Part shown: positions 33,300-45,516 of the stretch, piece after piece | Layout of the letters: each line of letters opens with the position of its first letter | Position numbering within the stretch: the stretch's first letter is position 1 | NCBI GenBank assembly: GCA_026315105.1 | Contig: CM048745.1 | Location: 152,045,323-152,109,322, forward strand | DNA length: 64,000 nucleotides | Direction: 5' to 3' | Source of the DNA: Locusta migratoria | Lineage: Eukaryota > Arthropoda > Insecta > Orthoptera > Acrididae | The notes under the pieces: generated by a model | Database searches by the model: none | What the model was told of the DNA's origin: nothing | The model's input: the letters and a program-made list of their open reading frames with translations, nothing else | Made by a program: the position numbers and the translations under genes

Positions 33300-33765
33300 G
33301 AAAAGAGGAAAAAAGGGGAGGAAAAGGGAAGGATATGGGTTTTAAGGAAGTGGAAAAGGAGTCATTCCAATCCCAGGAGTGGAAGGACTTACCTTAGGGG
33401 AAAAAAAGGAAGGTAAACAAATACACACACACTCAGACATATCGCAACGCAAACACACCTAGACAGACATTTGTGGAAAGCAAAGAAGTTCTGTGTTTGC
33501 GTTGCGATATGTCTGAGTGTGTGTGTATTTGTTTACCTTCCTTTTTTTCCCCTAAGGTAAGTCCTTCCACTCCTGGGATTGGAATGACTCCTTTTCCACT
33601 TCCTTAAAACCCATATCCTTCCCTTTTCCTCCCCTTTTTTCCTCTTTTTCCTGAAGAAGCTGCCAGTGGTGGCGAAAGCTTGTATGTGTGTTTGTGTGTG
33701 ATTTTATTTGTTTCTCTCGACGAGCCGGTCCTTTTGGTAAGTCATCTCTTTTCTATTTATATATA
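33300..33765. mobile_element. Head-to-head Penelope-like terminal foldback
   Basis: The left arm (about 33300-33480) and right arm (about 33495-33690) are inverted copies of the PLE 3' region of the 52-55 kb family, joined at about 33482-33495. The right arm continues to the PLE end with CTGAAGA (33651), helix GCTGCC/GGTGGC and GAAA (33674), then the (TGTG)n-rich end and GACGAGCCGGTCCTTTTGGT. The left arm stops before that core. Only non-coding 3' sequence is present. Confidence 0.8.
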
Positions 33766-35282
33766 TATATTTGCGCCTTGTCATGTTGAAAACTAGATGG
33801 GCCGTTCTTCTTCACTGGGTCACTGTCACTGGATATTCCTACTTGGATATGTTTCAGACTCTAAGTGTGTTTCCTGGTACACCACTGTGCCATGAGTGTT
33901 GCCTGTTGACAGGGGCCACTAAACGGCCCGTATAGCACCTGAACGCACCATGTTTGTGACTAGCGCTATCGGCTAATTATCAAACTATGCTGTTGCAATA
34001 CAGTATACAAGAGAAAAATAACTTTCAGGGTTTCTCTTCAAAGTGACATATGTATGATTTCTGTAAGATATTTGGTTCATGTGTAATAAATAATTGAAAG
34101 TGTTCCCGGACTTTGTGTACACCCTGTAGAATGAAAGAGTGCTGTGACAGACAGTTTAAGTGGTTGGTGGGCATGCCTACAACAGTAAAGATCCATACTA
34201 TGGAATAGTCAAGAAAACAACACAAACACCTATACAACAAGTGCCACCACACGTGGCAGAAGTTACAGATAGTAAATATTACTTAGCAGTACATGAGCAG
34301 GTAACATTAACTGTCCCTTTGCTTGATCTGTGGATGAACAGAATTCCAAACAAAATTTTAGCAAAACTATATTGATTAATAATCTAAGCTACTTCCTTAA
34401 AAATACCACCTGATGGTTGTAGTTACATGCCAGAAACCATATTCCATAGGGTGATCAGTACCAGGGCAATGTTCTGGAATAGCATATGTATTTCGTTGTT
34501 ATGTTGTGGACACACATCAATTCTGTCTACATTCTATTGTTAATCTCAGAAGCATAGGCATTAACGGGTACACTGTGTTGAAAGAATAAAATTACATATA
34601 ACAGGTAATTGCTGTACCCTCCAACACTATGTAAAACTGTGTATTCAACTTAAAAACTACAAACATAGTTTTCATTTAAAGCATACAAAAGAATGTTCAC
34701 TACTGAACATGTCTGAAACTGTGCCCACTGAGATTTAGCACTGCACATTCCCTGTAACCGAGGGATATGTTTAGACAGACAAAAATTTTGTTAATCTTTA
34801 CCGCCATTGATACAATGAACCCACTGTGGCTTCTTTGCTAATTCAGATAGTCTTATCCTTCAGAGGAAAAGTCACTATAGTTATCTCTGCAGCTTATATT
34901 TTCTTCTTCTTGAATTGTTGTGCATAGGATGAATGTGTTTTTCATCTTTTCATGTAGACATAGTCCAGTAGGGTTAAACCTAAAAGTTAGACAAATCGGA
35001 AATAATTGCTACGAAAGGTTTTGTTGTTTCAATGGCTTCATTTGTGGCCCAATATGACTATCCAAGATTTTCCCCCTCGGGGGAGTTGTGCGTAAGTGTT
35101 GGGGGGCAAAAATGTACCCGATAAAGGGGTACTTTTGCAGTTTTGTGATTATAGCTCGTAAATCACTCACAATATCAAAAACATAGTGGAATTAAAAGTT
35201 GTAGGGCATGAAATCTGCATCGAATGAGACCATCTGCATATTTTTTGGACCACCCATCTCCATACAAGTGCTCTTCAAAATT
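33766..35282. other. Unassigned DNA
   Basis: GTTCCCGGACTTTGTGTACA near 34090 resembles a DNA-transposon end with CAGGGTGTAC polarity, but no partner was found. TGCATAGGATGAATGTGTTT at 34920 recurs at about 42387. A 71-codon frame at 34160-34375 has no recognised family. Confidence 0.35.
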
Positions 35283-36068
35283 GGTCCAATTTTACATGTT
35301 CATGAATAATTTTCGTTTCAACCTCTGTTTTTTGGTAATATCATTCAACTAACCCATCTATAAATAAAAATGATATAGAGGAATAAATTCTGCGTTTGAT
35401 GAAACCAAAAGTGAAATGGACCAACTGTTTCTGTACTGCTAAGTTTATACTCTCATTGTTATCCATGTAAGGTACTTCACATTTACAACTCTCTAGATTT
35501 ACTACTTCTCTAGATCAGTTTTATACAGAAAACCCAAAACTGTCATTATCATGAGTAAAGCTTGAGCAGTAATTTGATTTTTTTAAATCAAAGTCAGAGG
35601 TAAAATAAGCCTTTTTACACATTGTTATTCTGCCTTTGTGACTATGTTCTGCCTGGTGAGCCAGTGAAATAATGACAAAATTGTATCTTTTGTAATTCCT
35701 ACGGTAATGATCAGGAAAGTTACCTCCTAAAAATCAGAACACTACATTTGACCAAATTTGGAGGCGAATATATTTACTTTGGTCACCTCAGTTTTTAATT
35801 AAAAATGTACCATTAGGAAGAGCAGCTTTTGCTTTACTGGAATATTGTGCATAATATGGGTTTGCAGTTATCACTCGGCAGCTTCTTGCGTCTAGCCACT
35901 AGGCGACACAGTTTATTGTCCAATCGGGACGCCCGGCGCCACCCACAGATGAAAGGACAGATTTGGCCTATGTAAAAAGCTTTTCCTGGTCAGGTCTCGC
36001 TGGTTCCCACCTTTCTTCCGGGATGGACACATGCCAAACGACACAGTTATATACATATAAGAAACAGC

Positions 36069-36305
36069 ATGCTATGTGGCGATAAATGCCGGTGTTTCAT
36101 GAAGAAATCTCACAAACAACTTAAAGAATTCTTCCGACATGAGCTGGCACCCTATCCTCTTTTTCTGTTCGATGTATCTGGAATGAGGAAGACCCTCAAG
36201 TCAGTGTTATATGACTTGTTCACACCACTGAATAATGGAAACCTGGAAGAAGCAGCATTTGGTGGATTTAGTGGATGTTTATACAAAATTTTCATTACTG
36301 TATAG
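36069..36305 (+). pseudogene. Fragment of an unknown multi-copy protein
   Basis: The 78-codon frame contains KKSHKQLKEFFRHELAPYPL and FDVSGMRKTLKSVLYDLF. The FF-HE--PYP- pattern followed by a lysine-rich helix resembles uncharacterised repeated proteins I have seen in animal genomes, but I cannot name the family. It lies mostly in the part of the left palindrome arm that is missing from the right arm. It may be a captured exon or the end of a transposon-encoded protein. Confidence 0.35.
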
Positions 36306-36586
36306 CAGTAACCCGCATACAACTTTGCGTCGAATAAGTTGTATGCAACTTGTTACACCCTAGTATTCATACATTAAAATAGATGAATTCGAACAGTCTA
36401 TTAACTCTAAAATGAACATATCTCTCTTAGAAAAACGTGAAGTAAATAGAGCAGTTCTTACATTTAAACAGAGGAAAATGTAAACTGTTACCATTAAACT
36501 TTGCAGCTCCTTGCTATTTAACTCTCATCACACACTCATGCTGTGGCACATAGACAAGGAAAGCCTAAAAGTGCACATGCTGCAAA

Positions 36587-36632
36587 ATAAAAAAAATAAA
36601 TAAATAAATAAAAATAAAAAAAATAAAAAATG
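36587..36632. repeat. A/T-rich low-complexity tract
   Basis: AAAT/AAATAAAA repeats at the border of the segment absent from the right palindrome arm. Confidence 0.85.
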
Positions 36633-39600
36633 GAAAACTGATATGAGCTCAGCACGACACAGTTTGGCTCTACTGATTCTTCATTATGTTGCACTAAATG
36701 CGAGAGTAGGAGACATGGGGAATTCCACAAACAATGGTGACAGGTAGTTGAACAGGATGAACAACACCCACAGATGGGTTATCAAGAATAACAAAAGGTG
36801 AGAAAATGTCCAAGGATTTTTTATTTTTTTTTATTTATTTTTTTTTTTTTTTTTATATACAAAAGTTACCTGATTTTTCCCTTAGATTTCCAGAACAAAC
36901 AAAGTGTGCTGAGTTTTCTCAGTTGATCAACACCCCGATAGTGCAGGAAGAACACATTCTTGAATATTGTTCATCAGTGAAGAACTGCTATGGGAGCAAT
37001 GGACAGACGATGTGCAATCTGTGATTTCCAACATTGATAAACAGTTTGTTTTCATGTACTGTATTGTGAGTACAATTAAGAAAATGCCCTGCAAATTATT
37101 AAAACGGTTTTTTCTATGTCTCTCAAAAGTAAATATACATGTGGCATCTGTTCTGAAAGAACAGACGTCACTTATGATCCTGCAGTTGTTATTCTTTCTT
37201 ATTGACAGAATATATGACATCAACTGTGAATAGGCAATGCCGGTTTCGAACCCCAACTGGGTACACATTTTCAGCTTTGTCCATTCACAGTTGATGTCAT
37301 ATATTTGTGTGACATAAGTGATTCAATTTATTTTGGCTTTGAGTACTGATCACCTGCCTCCCCCAATGATCCCTTATAAAATTTGTCAGTAGTGGGATTC
37401 TCAGTGTTTATCCAACACTATTCCTGATGAGACAAGATAATCTACAGTCTTCCATGGGGTTTAGTAGTGGACAGTTTTATTCACCAAAGTTTGTGTAATA
37501 TCTTAACATGAAGATGCACACACCATTATTATATGAGAATACTTCTCTCTGATGATGAAGCAGAATAAGACCCACTACTGATAGCATGACTGCTGCAGAT
37601 ACTTGCTTTGCTTAGTGTGTGAACAGTAATGATGGCAAAGGTTTAATAATTAATCAGTCAGTATGTTCAATCAAAACTGATACACAGCTAGATGGATTTG
37701 CAGGCTGCTCTAGTGCATTTACTTTCAAAAACTAAAAGCAGAGGTATAAAGTAGGAGTGGCACAGGTTAAGTATATAGCAGTGTTGTGCAGCAGAATTGA
37801 TGACCTAATTGTTTGGTCCCTTACTCCTGCCCACTAACCAACCCTTCACAATTCTGCTGCACAACACTGCTATATCTTAACCTGTGCCACTCCTACTTTA
37901 TACCTCTGCTTTTAGTTTTTGAAAGTAAATGCACTAGAGCAGCCTGCAAATCCATCTAGCTGTGTATCAGTTTTGATTGAACATACTGACTGATTAATTA
38001 TTAAACCTTTGCCATCATTACTGTTCACACACTAAGCAAAGCAAGTATCTGCAGCAGTCATGCTATCAGTAGTGGGTCTTATTCTGCTTCATCATCAGAG
38101 AGAAGTATTCTCATATAATAATGGTGTGTGCATCTTCATGTTAAGATATTACACAAACTTTGGTGAATAAAACTGTCCACTACTAAACCCCATGGAAGAC
38201 TGTAGATTATCTTGTCTCATCAGGAATAGTGTTGGATAAACACTGAGCATCCCACTACTGACAAATTTTATAAGGGATCATTGGGGGAGGCAGGTGATCA
38301 GTACTCAAAGCCAAAATAAATTGAATCACTTATGTCACACAAATATATGACATCAACTGTGAATGGACAAAGCTGAAAATGTGTACCCAGCTGGGATTCG
38401 AAACCGGCATTGCCTATTCACAGTTGATGTCATATATTCTGTCAATATGAAAGAATAACAACTGCAGGATCATAAGTGACGTCTGTTCTTTCAGAACAGA
38501 TGCCACATGTATATTTACTTTTGAGAGACATAGAAAAAACCGTTTTAATAATTTGCAGGGCATTTTCTTAATTGTACTCACAATACAGTACATGAAAACA
38601 AACTGTTTATCAATGTTGGAAATCACAGATTGCACATCGTCTGTCCATTGCTCCCATAGCAGTTCTTCACTGATGAACAATATTCAAGAATGTGTTCTTC
38701 CTGCATTATCGGGGTGTTGATCAACTGAGAAAACTCAGCACACTTTGTTTGTTCTGGAAATCTAAGGGAAAAATCAGGTAACTTTTGTATATATAAAAAA
38801 AAAAAAAATAAATATATAAAAAAAAAAAAAAAATAAATAAAAAAAAAAATAATAAAAAAAAATTCCTTGGACATTTTCTCACCTTTTGTTCATCTTGATA
38901 ACCCCATCTGTGGGTGTTGTTCATCCTGTTCAACTACCTGTCACCATTGTTTGTGGAATTCCCCATGTCTCCTACTCTCGCATTTAGTGCAACATAATGA
39001 AGAATCAGCAGAGCCAAACTGTGTCGTGCTGAGCTCATATCAGTTTTCCATTTTGTTTGTGAGATTTCTTCATGAAACACCGGCATTTATCGCCACATAG
39101 CATGCTGTTTCTTATATGTAAATAACTGTGTCATTTGGCGTGCGTCCATCCCGGAAGAAAGGTGGGAACCAGCAAGACCTGACCAGGAAAAGCTTTTACA
39201 TAGGCCGGATCTGTCCTTTCATCCGTGGGTGGCGCCGGACGTCCCGATTGGACAATAAACTGTGTCGCCTAGTGGCTAGACGCAAGAAGCTGCCGAGTGA
39301 TAACTGCACACCCATATTATGCACAATATTCCAGTAAAGCAAACGCTGCTCTTCCTAATGGTGCATTTTAAATTAAAATCTGAGGTGACCAAAGTAAATA
39401 TATTCGCCTCCAAATTTGGTCAAATGTAGTGTTCTGATTTTTAGGAGGTAACTTTCCTGATCATTACCGTAGGAATTACAAAAGATACAATTTTGTCATT
39501 ATTTCACTGGCTCACCAGGCAGAACATAGTCACAAAGGCAGAATAACAATGTGTAAAAATGCTTATTTTACCTCTGACTTTGATTTTAAAAAATCAAATT

Positions 39601-39889
39601 ACTGCTCAAGCTTTACTCATGATAATGACAGTTTTGGATTTTCTGTATAAAACTGATCTAGAGAAGTAGTAAATCTAGAGAGTTGTAAATGTGAAGTACC
39701 TTACATGGATAACAATGAGAGTATAAACTTAGCAGTACAGAAACAGGTGGTACATTTCACTTTTGGTTTCATCAAATGCAGAATTTATTCCTCTATATCA
39801 TTTTTATTTATAGATGGGTTAGTTGAACGATATTACCAAAAAACAGAGGTTGAAATGAAAATTATTCATGAACATGTAAAATTGGACCA

Positions 39890-40440
39890 TGGAGACATCT
39901 GAGGAGACAGTCATTCATCCATGGATCACTGCCAAAACTGGAGGCAATGAGTGCGAGAGTCCATATTTGGTGTGGAGAGCCAAGAGAAGGGGTCATTCCA
40001 CTAATTTATTAGCAACAAATTGTAGGGTTCCACAATTACTACATGGGCGAGGCTCATTTGCACAGATGACATGTCTGATATGGAGATGACAAAGAACAGT
40101 GGTTTTGCTCCAAGAAGAGCATAAGTAAGTACTGTAAGTTGCAGTGGTCTTCTTGATTGTGTGGAGATTATTATTCGGACAAAATTGTGAAGTTCAAGCC
40201 AGCAGTAACTATCAACCCCACATGGTGATGGCAGCAAAATCATGCCGGGCTTGAGTAAATATTCAATACCACACACTGCAATATTTGAACACTTAACCAA
40301 GGAAAGGGTATGCACTCAGAAATATTGATAGAAGAGCTTGTATGTACTGATTTGTTGTCTCCCACCACAATAACACGTCCTTCAGACATAACAAATTATG
40401 GGACACCCAACTGATGTAGTTGAAGACTCTCTAAGCATTT
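39890..40440 (-). pseudogene. C-terminal remnant of an RNase H-type LINE, copy 1
   Basis: This is the decayed counterpart of 47038-47560. It is recognised by near-identity to that copy, which retains the LINE zinc-knuckle signature. No open frame of useful length remains. Confidence 0.45.
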
Positions 40441-40533
40441 TCAGCTTTGCCCAATCGCAGTTGATGTCATATATTCTGTGAATATTAAATAATAACAGCT
40501 GCGGGATCAGAAGTGACGTCTGTTCTTTTGGAA

Positions 40534-41689
40534 TGAGGGTGGCCCCATAAGTGAACAAGATATGACAGTCACTGTTGAAGAATATCTCTGGATTAGCAAG
40601 TGTTTGAAGTATGAAGCATATGTTTCAAGTTTGAAGAAGCCACAGTGTTTAGTATTTGTTTGGTAGCCATAAATATTGAAAATTGTGAATGAACCTGTGA
40701 AAATAAAGAAAATTGGTCATTGTTATGCGATTTTTAAGGCCTCAGTGTAATTGCATTAAAGCTGAGTTAGATTCTACTTTAGGAGAGTCAGCTCCTTCAT
40801 TTACAACTGTCAAATATTGGGTAGCTAAGTTTAAATGAGGTTGTACAAGCTGCCAAGACAGGCATCACAGTGCTCAATCAAATGAGATGACTCCAGAAAC
40901 AGTGAAAATACCCATGAAGCAGTACTGGACAATCATCAACAAAGTGGGGGAGCTAGCAGACACAATAAGCATTTCAAAAGGTGTAGTACATCACATATTA
41001 TCCAAAAATTTGAACATGAGATAACTTTATGCAAGGTTTGTACCACATTTGCTCACACTTGAGTTAAAACAGTGGCATGATGATGTTTCAGTTGAGTGTT
41101 TAGCAAAGTTTTGAGCAACAAAGCTAATTTTTGTGCTGTTTTATAAAAGATGAAGTAAGAGGGGTCTACCACTGAACTCCAAACAAAAACAACCATTTTG
41201 ATTGACTACCTTGAAAAAGGAAAAAACTATCAATAGTCAGTATTACACAAACTTATTGCAACATCTGGGTGAAGAAATCAAGCAAAAACAACTGCATTTG
41301 TCCAAGAATAAAGTGTTGTTTCTTCAAGACAATGCAGCAGCTCACAAGTCTGTTACTGCAATGGGTAAAATTCAACAATTAAAGTTTGAATTGCTATCTC
41401 ATGTACCCTGTTCACCAGATTTAGCCTCCTCAGATTATTTTATGTTCCCAATCTTGAAAAAATGGCTCTATGGTTGAAGATTTTCAAACAATGCAGATGT
41501 CATTTTGGCAGTTACTGGGCATTTTGACGAGTTCGAGAATTCTCACAAAAGGATATCAAAGTTATTTAACTTTGCTGGGAAAAGTGTATAGAGCTGAAAG
41601 GAGATTTGTTGAAAAATAAATACATTTTTTTTTTTTTCAAAATTTTTGTGTTTTCTTTGTTGGGTTAGTTAGTTATGGGACCACCCTCT
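40534..41689 (+). pseudogene. mariner transposon, dead, internally deleted
   Basis: The TIRs are TGAGGGTGGCCCCATAA at the left and, inverted, AGAGGGTGGTCCCATAA at the right. Transposase remnants include ESAPSFTTVKYWVAKFK, ISKGVVHHILSKNLNMR, then VLFLQDNAAAHKS and CSPDLASSDYFMFPILKKWL, i.e. the second and third Asp regions of the D,D34D catalytic triad. About 120 bp present in the 47.8-kb copy is missing near 41170. Stops occur throughout. The longest frame (41202-41477) is only the C-terminal third. A TA follows the right end; the left TA is lost. Confidence 0.88.
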
Positions 41690-42229
41690 TACACTGTACC
41701 ATACCAGGATGACGGTTGACAAGTAGCCATGACCTGCTGCTAGTGAGTTACAATGCTCATAGTCTACGTCACTGATGACTGACCTGAAGGACAACCAACG
41801 ATGCCACAGTGCTTCATACTCTGTCTGCTGTTTGCTGTAGGACAGAATGGAACAACACTGTTCCAGCTTGGCACTCCAGCCATCACTCTGAAATGCAGCC
41901 TACCTACCTGGTGCGTCAGGATCAGCACAGGGGCTATCCCAGTTTCACAATCACTGTGCAAGGCAGGACAGTATACAGTGTGAGAAAGTTCCAGTCAACA
42001 CAATTGTGCTAGTAGTAATAGCAGCCATGGGAGGAACGTAACTGCAAGTTTTGCTGTTTTAGCTGGCAGCTTTACTAATTCTGCAAATAGTCATTAGCAC
42101 AATGGTCAACACAGAGGTTTCGAATGCAGTAGTAGCTACAACAGGGGAAACATGTAAACATGAGAATATAAATGTGCAATCTTTAATTCTGTGATAAGGA
42201 CAGTTTACAACTCACCGCAAAGATGTGGC

Positions 42230-42385
42230 AATGAGCTGGGACAGGCACATACAAGAGACACACACATACAAAACTTTCAGCTATTGGCCATGGCCTTCTT
42301 CAGAAAATAGAACACTCACGCAATAACACAGGCATGCAACACAGTCATACAACCATCTCCTCCGGCTGCTGCACTTCGAAGTGCA
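42230..42385 (-). mobile_element. Penelope-like terminal fragment, degenerate
   Basis: The minus strand reads CTGAAGAAGGCCATGGCCAA, then seven bases on TGAAAGTTTTGTATGTGTG. This resembles the PLE core but has extra bases before GAAA. Tandem CACA-rich flanks are typical of PLE ends. A related decayed copy lies at 49600-49760. Confidence 0.5.
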
Positions 42386-43011
42386 TAGGATGAATGTGTT
42401 TTTCATCTTTGCATGTAGACAGGAAGTATTCATAAAATAGTAAACTCTTCTGATCGTTAAAACTGCCATTTGAAGGGAAAAAAGTCTACCTTTTGGATAT
42501 TCCTTATGCATACCTGCCTTGGAGCTTAATTTACATGCCCCATTTTCTTTAATGATCATCTACACATTACCGAAATTAGTTTTTTCATCTTGAAATTGTG
42601 TAAGATTTGTTTCTGTTGCTATTCTGGCACACAAAACTATTTATAATTTTTATCCTATGCACAGACAGTGTGGTTATCCACATCCATATGATAATATTAG
42701 GGATGAAGTGGTTAAAGGCAAAATACAATTAGAAATAAAACTGCCCTTGTTCTCTCTTACTCTCGTCCATGATCACACACACAATTAAAACTGACTCTCA
42801 TGATGGAAGACAGGGAAAAGTGTTCACCTGATCTAAAACTGCTAAGTAAAATACATTCATAATACTTTCTGGACCAATTGCCTACATTATCTTAAAACTG
42901 GGGTCACGTTCCTGCCAATTTAAAAAGTGTCATTTCATTGACTTTAATAGGTACATTCGCTTTACTTAACATGCACTGTACACTTCTCTACCCCATACCA
43001 GATGCCTCCCA
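42386..43011. other. Unassigned DNA
   Basis: No domain was seen; 42387-42420 repeats a stretch at about 34920-34960. Confidence 0.35.
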
Positions 43012-43023
43012 TGTTTTTAGTTG

Positions 43024-43095
43024 CCGCAGTGGAGTAGCCGAGCGGTCTAAAGTGCATCGCTGCAGAGTGCGTGGTTACTCGCCATCGGAGGGCAT

Positions 43096-43134
<39 letters not shown>

Positions 43135-43224
43135 GTCATTAGGTTAGTTTACGTTATTTTGAGTAGTTTGTACAGATTGATGACCACCCAGTTTGGTCCG
43201 ATAGATTTACAAACATTTGAATTT
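43024..43224 (+). mobile_element. tRNA-derived SINE with (TG)n, 12-bp TSD
   Basis: The head CCGCAGTGGAGTAGCCGAGC is followed by GGTCTAAAGTGCATCGCTGC and a damaged B-box region (GTGGTTACTCGCCATC). After GGGCATGT comes a (TG)n run (43095-43132), then the second-subfamily middle GGTTAGTTTACGTTATTTTG and a tail with TTGATGACCACCCAGTTTGG. The target TGTTTTTAGTTG is duplicated exactly (43012-43023 and 43225-43236). Confidence 0.9.
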
Positions 43225-43236
43225 TGTTTTTAGTTG

Positions 43237-44048
43237 GCTACTGCCAAAGTTGTGGCAAGCACCACATGCCCACACATTGTCTGCTTCGGACTCTGGTCTG
43301 AAGAAGTTACGCATTCATAACACTATAACTGGTACTTGTTTAGCTGCAACATTTGGTACTTTACTGATCCATCAGCTACAAAAACGCTTTGCACACAATG
43401 TAACTGTCAAAATATGTCCACTGCAGAAGCAAGCACTTCTACACATTCAAAGTAGACTCTGCAACACATAAAACAATGGTGATGCTACTTGCTAAAGCAT
43501 CATGTGGTACTGTGCATTGCCTCACCACCAATACAACCCCTCCGCCTACCTGCACACAACAGAAACTGTATGCAGCAACACATTGGGCTTGGTACTCACT
43601 AAGTAGCCCCTTCCGTTTGACTAAGTGGTTACAATGGCAACCAGGTGTTAACAAGAGGCTTGGAATGTGATAGCCTCCTGACACAGCTCACATGAAGTCT
43701 ACAATCCCAGCCATCGTGGTGGGGCCAGTCCACCACACGCCTATCACCATACACTTCACACCACTGTGCAGCTTGACTTGTTGTGCCCAGTGCTGGCAAT
43801 TTACAAGTAATAAGTTTAACTATGATGACAACAACAATGACAACTTCTACTACAGAAAAGTGAGGAGGCCTGGCCTCCCTTGTCTTCTCTGATCAGCCGC
43901 CACTGCTTGCAATTTAAATGAAATGCCACATTAAAGATCTCTTCAAAAAGCTAAGTTTGAGGTAAGCTAGTTGTAAAACAATGGTACCTCCAAAAGTACA
44001 AAATTGGTGATCATAAGGCTTTCCTTTGTTTACTTTGAACATGTGTGT
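43237..44048. other. Unassigned DNA
   Basis: Short frames on both strands (for example 43217-43471 and 43439-43684) have no recognised motif. Confidence 0.35.
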
Positions 44049-44589
44049 ATGTTTGTACAAAATTTTCATTATGGTATAGCAATAACCTGCGTACAACTTT
44101 GTGTCGAATAAGTTGTATGAAACTTATTACACCCTAGTATTCGTACATTAAAATAGATGAATTCCAACGGTCTATTAACTCTAAAAGGAACATATCTCTC
44201 TTAAAAACATGTGAAGTAAACAGAGCAATTCTTACATTTAAACAGAGGAAAATGTAAACTGTGACCATTAAACTTTGCAGCTCCTTGCTATTTAACTCTC
44301 ATCAAACACTCACACTGTGGCACATAGACAAAGAAAGCCTGAAATGTGCATGAGCTGCAGAAAGACAAAATGGAAACTTATATGAGCTCAGCACAAAACG
44401 GTTTGATTTTGCATTATGTTGCACTAAACGCGAGAGTAGGAGATGGGGGGAATTCCGCAAACAATGATGACAGGTAGTCGTATAGGATGAACAACACTCA
44501 CAGATTGGGTTATCAAGATGAACAAAAGGTGAGAAAATGTCCAAGGATTTTTTTTCCTTTTTCCTTTTCTTTCTTTCTTTCTTTCTTCT

Positions 44590-44669
<80 letters not shown>

Positions 44670-45507
44670 CTTGAATATTATTTATCAGTGACCAACTACT
44701 GTGGGAGCAATTGCCAGATGATGTGCAATCTGTGATTTCCAATATTGATAAACAGTTTGTTTTCATGAACTGCATTGTGAGTACAATTAAGAAAATGCCC
44801 TCAAATTATTAAAACTGTTTTTTCTACATCTCTCAAAAGTATATATACATGTGGCACCTGTTCCGAAAGAACAGATGTCACTTCTGATCCTGCAGTTTTT
44901 ATTCTTCCATATTCACAGAATATATGACATCAACTGTGAATAGACAAAGCTGGGTTCGAATCCCAGTTGGGTACACATTTTCAGCTTTGCCCATTCACAG
45001 TTATCATATATTTTGTGAATCTTAAAAGTATGACATAAGTGATTCAATTTATTTTGGCTTTGAGTACTGATCACCTGCCTCCCCTAATGATCCCTTATAA
45101 AATTTGTTAGTTGTGGCTTTCTCAGTGTTTACCCATCACTATTCCTGATGAGACAAGATAACCTACAGTCGTCCATGGGGTTTAGTAGTGGACAGTTTGT
45201 GTAATATCTTAACATGAAGATGCACACACCATTATTATGTCAGAATACTTCTTTCTGATGATGAAGCAGAATAATACCCAGCACTGATAGCATGACTGCT
45301 GCAGATACTTGCTTTGCTTAGTGCGTGAACAGTAATGACGGCAAAGGTTTAATTATTAATCAGTATGTTCAATTAAAACTGATACTCAGCAAGATGGATT
45401 TGCAGGCTGCTCTAGTGCATTTACTTTCAAAAACTAAAAGCAGAGGTATAAAGTAGGCGTGGCTCAGGTTAAGTATATAGCAGTGTTGTGCAGCAGAATT
45501 GTGAAGG
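44049..45507 (+). repeat. Second copy of the palindrome's left arm
   Basis: This is homologous, in the same orientation, to about 36270-37799. It starts TTTGTACAAAATTTTCATTA and ends GTGTTGTGCAGCAGAATTG. It includes the tRNA-like fragment (GGGTTCGAATCCCAGTTGGG at about 44950) and the GTTGATGTCATATAT-type flank. The mirrored right arm is absent here. Confidence 0.88.
44559..44663. repeat. (CTTT)n and long poly-T tract
   Basis: CTTT repeats lead into about 70 uninterrupted T. The same position in the 36.8-kb copy has a shorter T tract, so the tract has expanded. It is also a likely assembly-length uncertainty. Confidence 0.9.
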
Positions 45508-45516
45508 GTTGGTTGG

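Larger units (their letters stand above)
35283..39888. repeat. 4.6-kb palindrome, arms of 2.0-2.5 kb
   Basis: The left arm (35283-37799) and right arm (37851-39888) are inverted near-copies around a 51-bp loop. The outer ends are GGTCCAATTTTACATGTTCA and its complement. The left arm has about 0.5 kb (about 36116-36633) that the right arm lacks. Poly-T/poly-A tracts (36819-36853 and 38797-38862) are mirrored. Scattered mismatches between the arms argue against a purely artefactual read-back. Part of the left arm recurs at 44049-45507. No transposase was seen. Confidence 0.85.
39889..42300. repeat. Duplicated block, copy 1
   Basis: This block is highly similar to 47038-49700 in the same orientation. 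Shared parts are a LINE remnant, a dead mariner, and about 600 bp to the right of it. Copy 1 begins at the palindrome edge with ATGGAGACATCTGAGGAGAC; copy 2 has ATGGAGATATCTGAGGAGCC. Just before the mariner, copy 1 has a fragment of the tRNA foldback family (40435-40530) where copy 2 has unrelated sequence. Confidence 0.85.

Noticed and set aside
44487..44735. Phenylalanine-rich frame
   Set aside because: It is translated poly-T.
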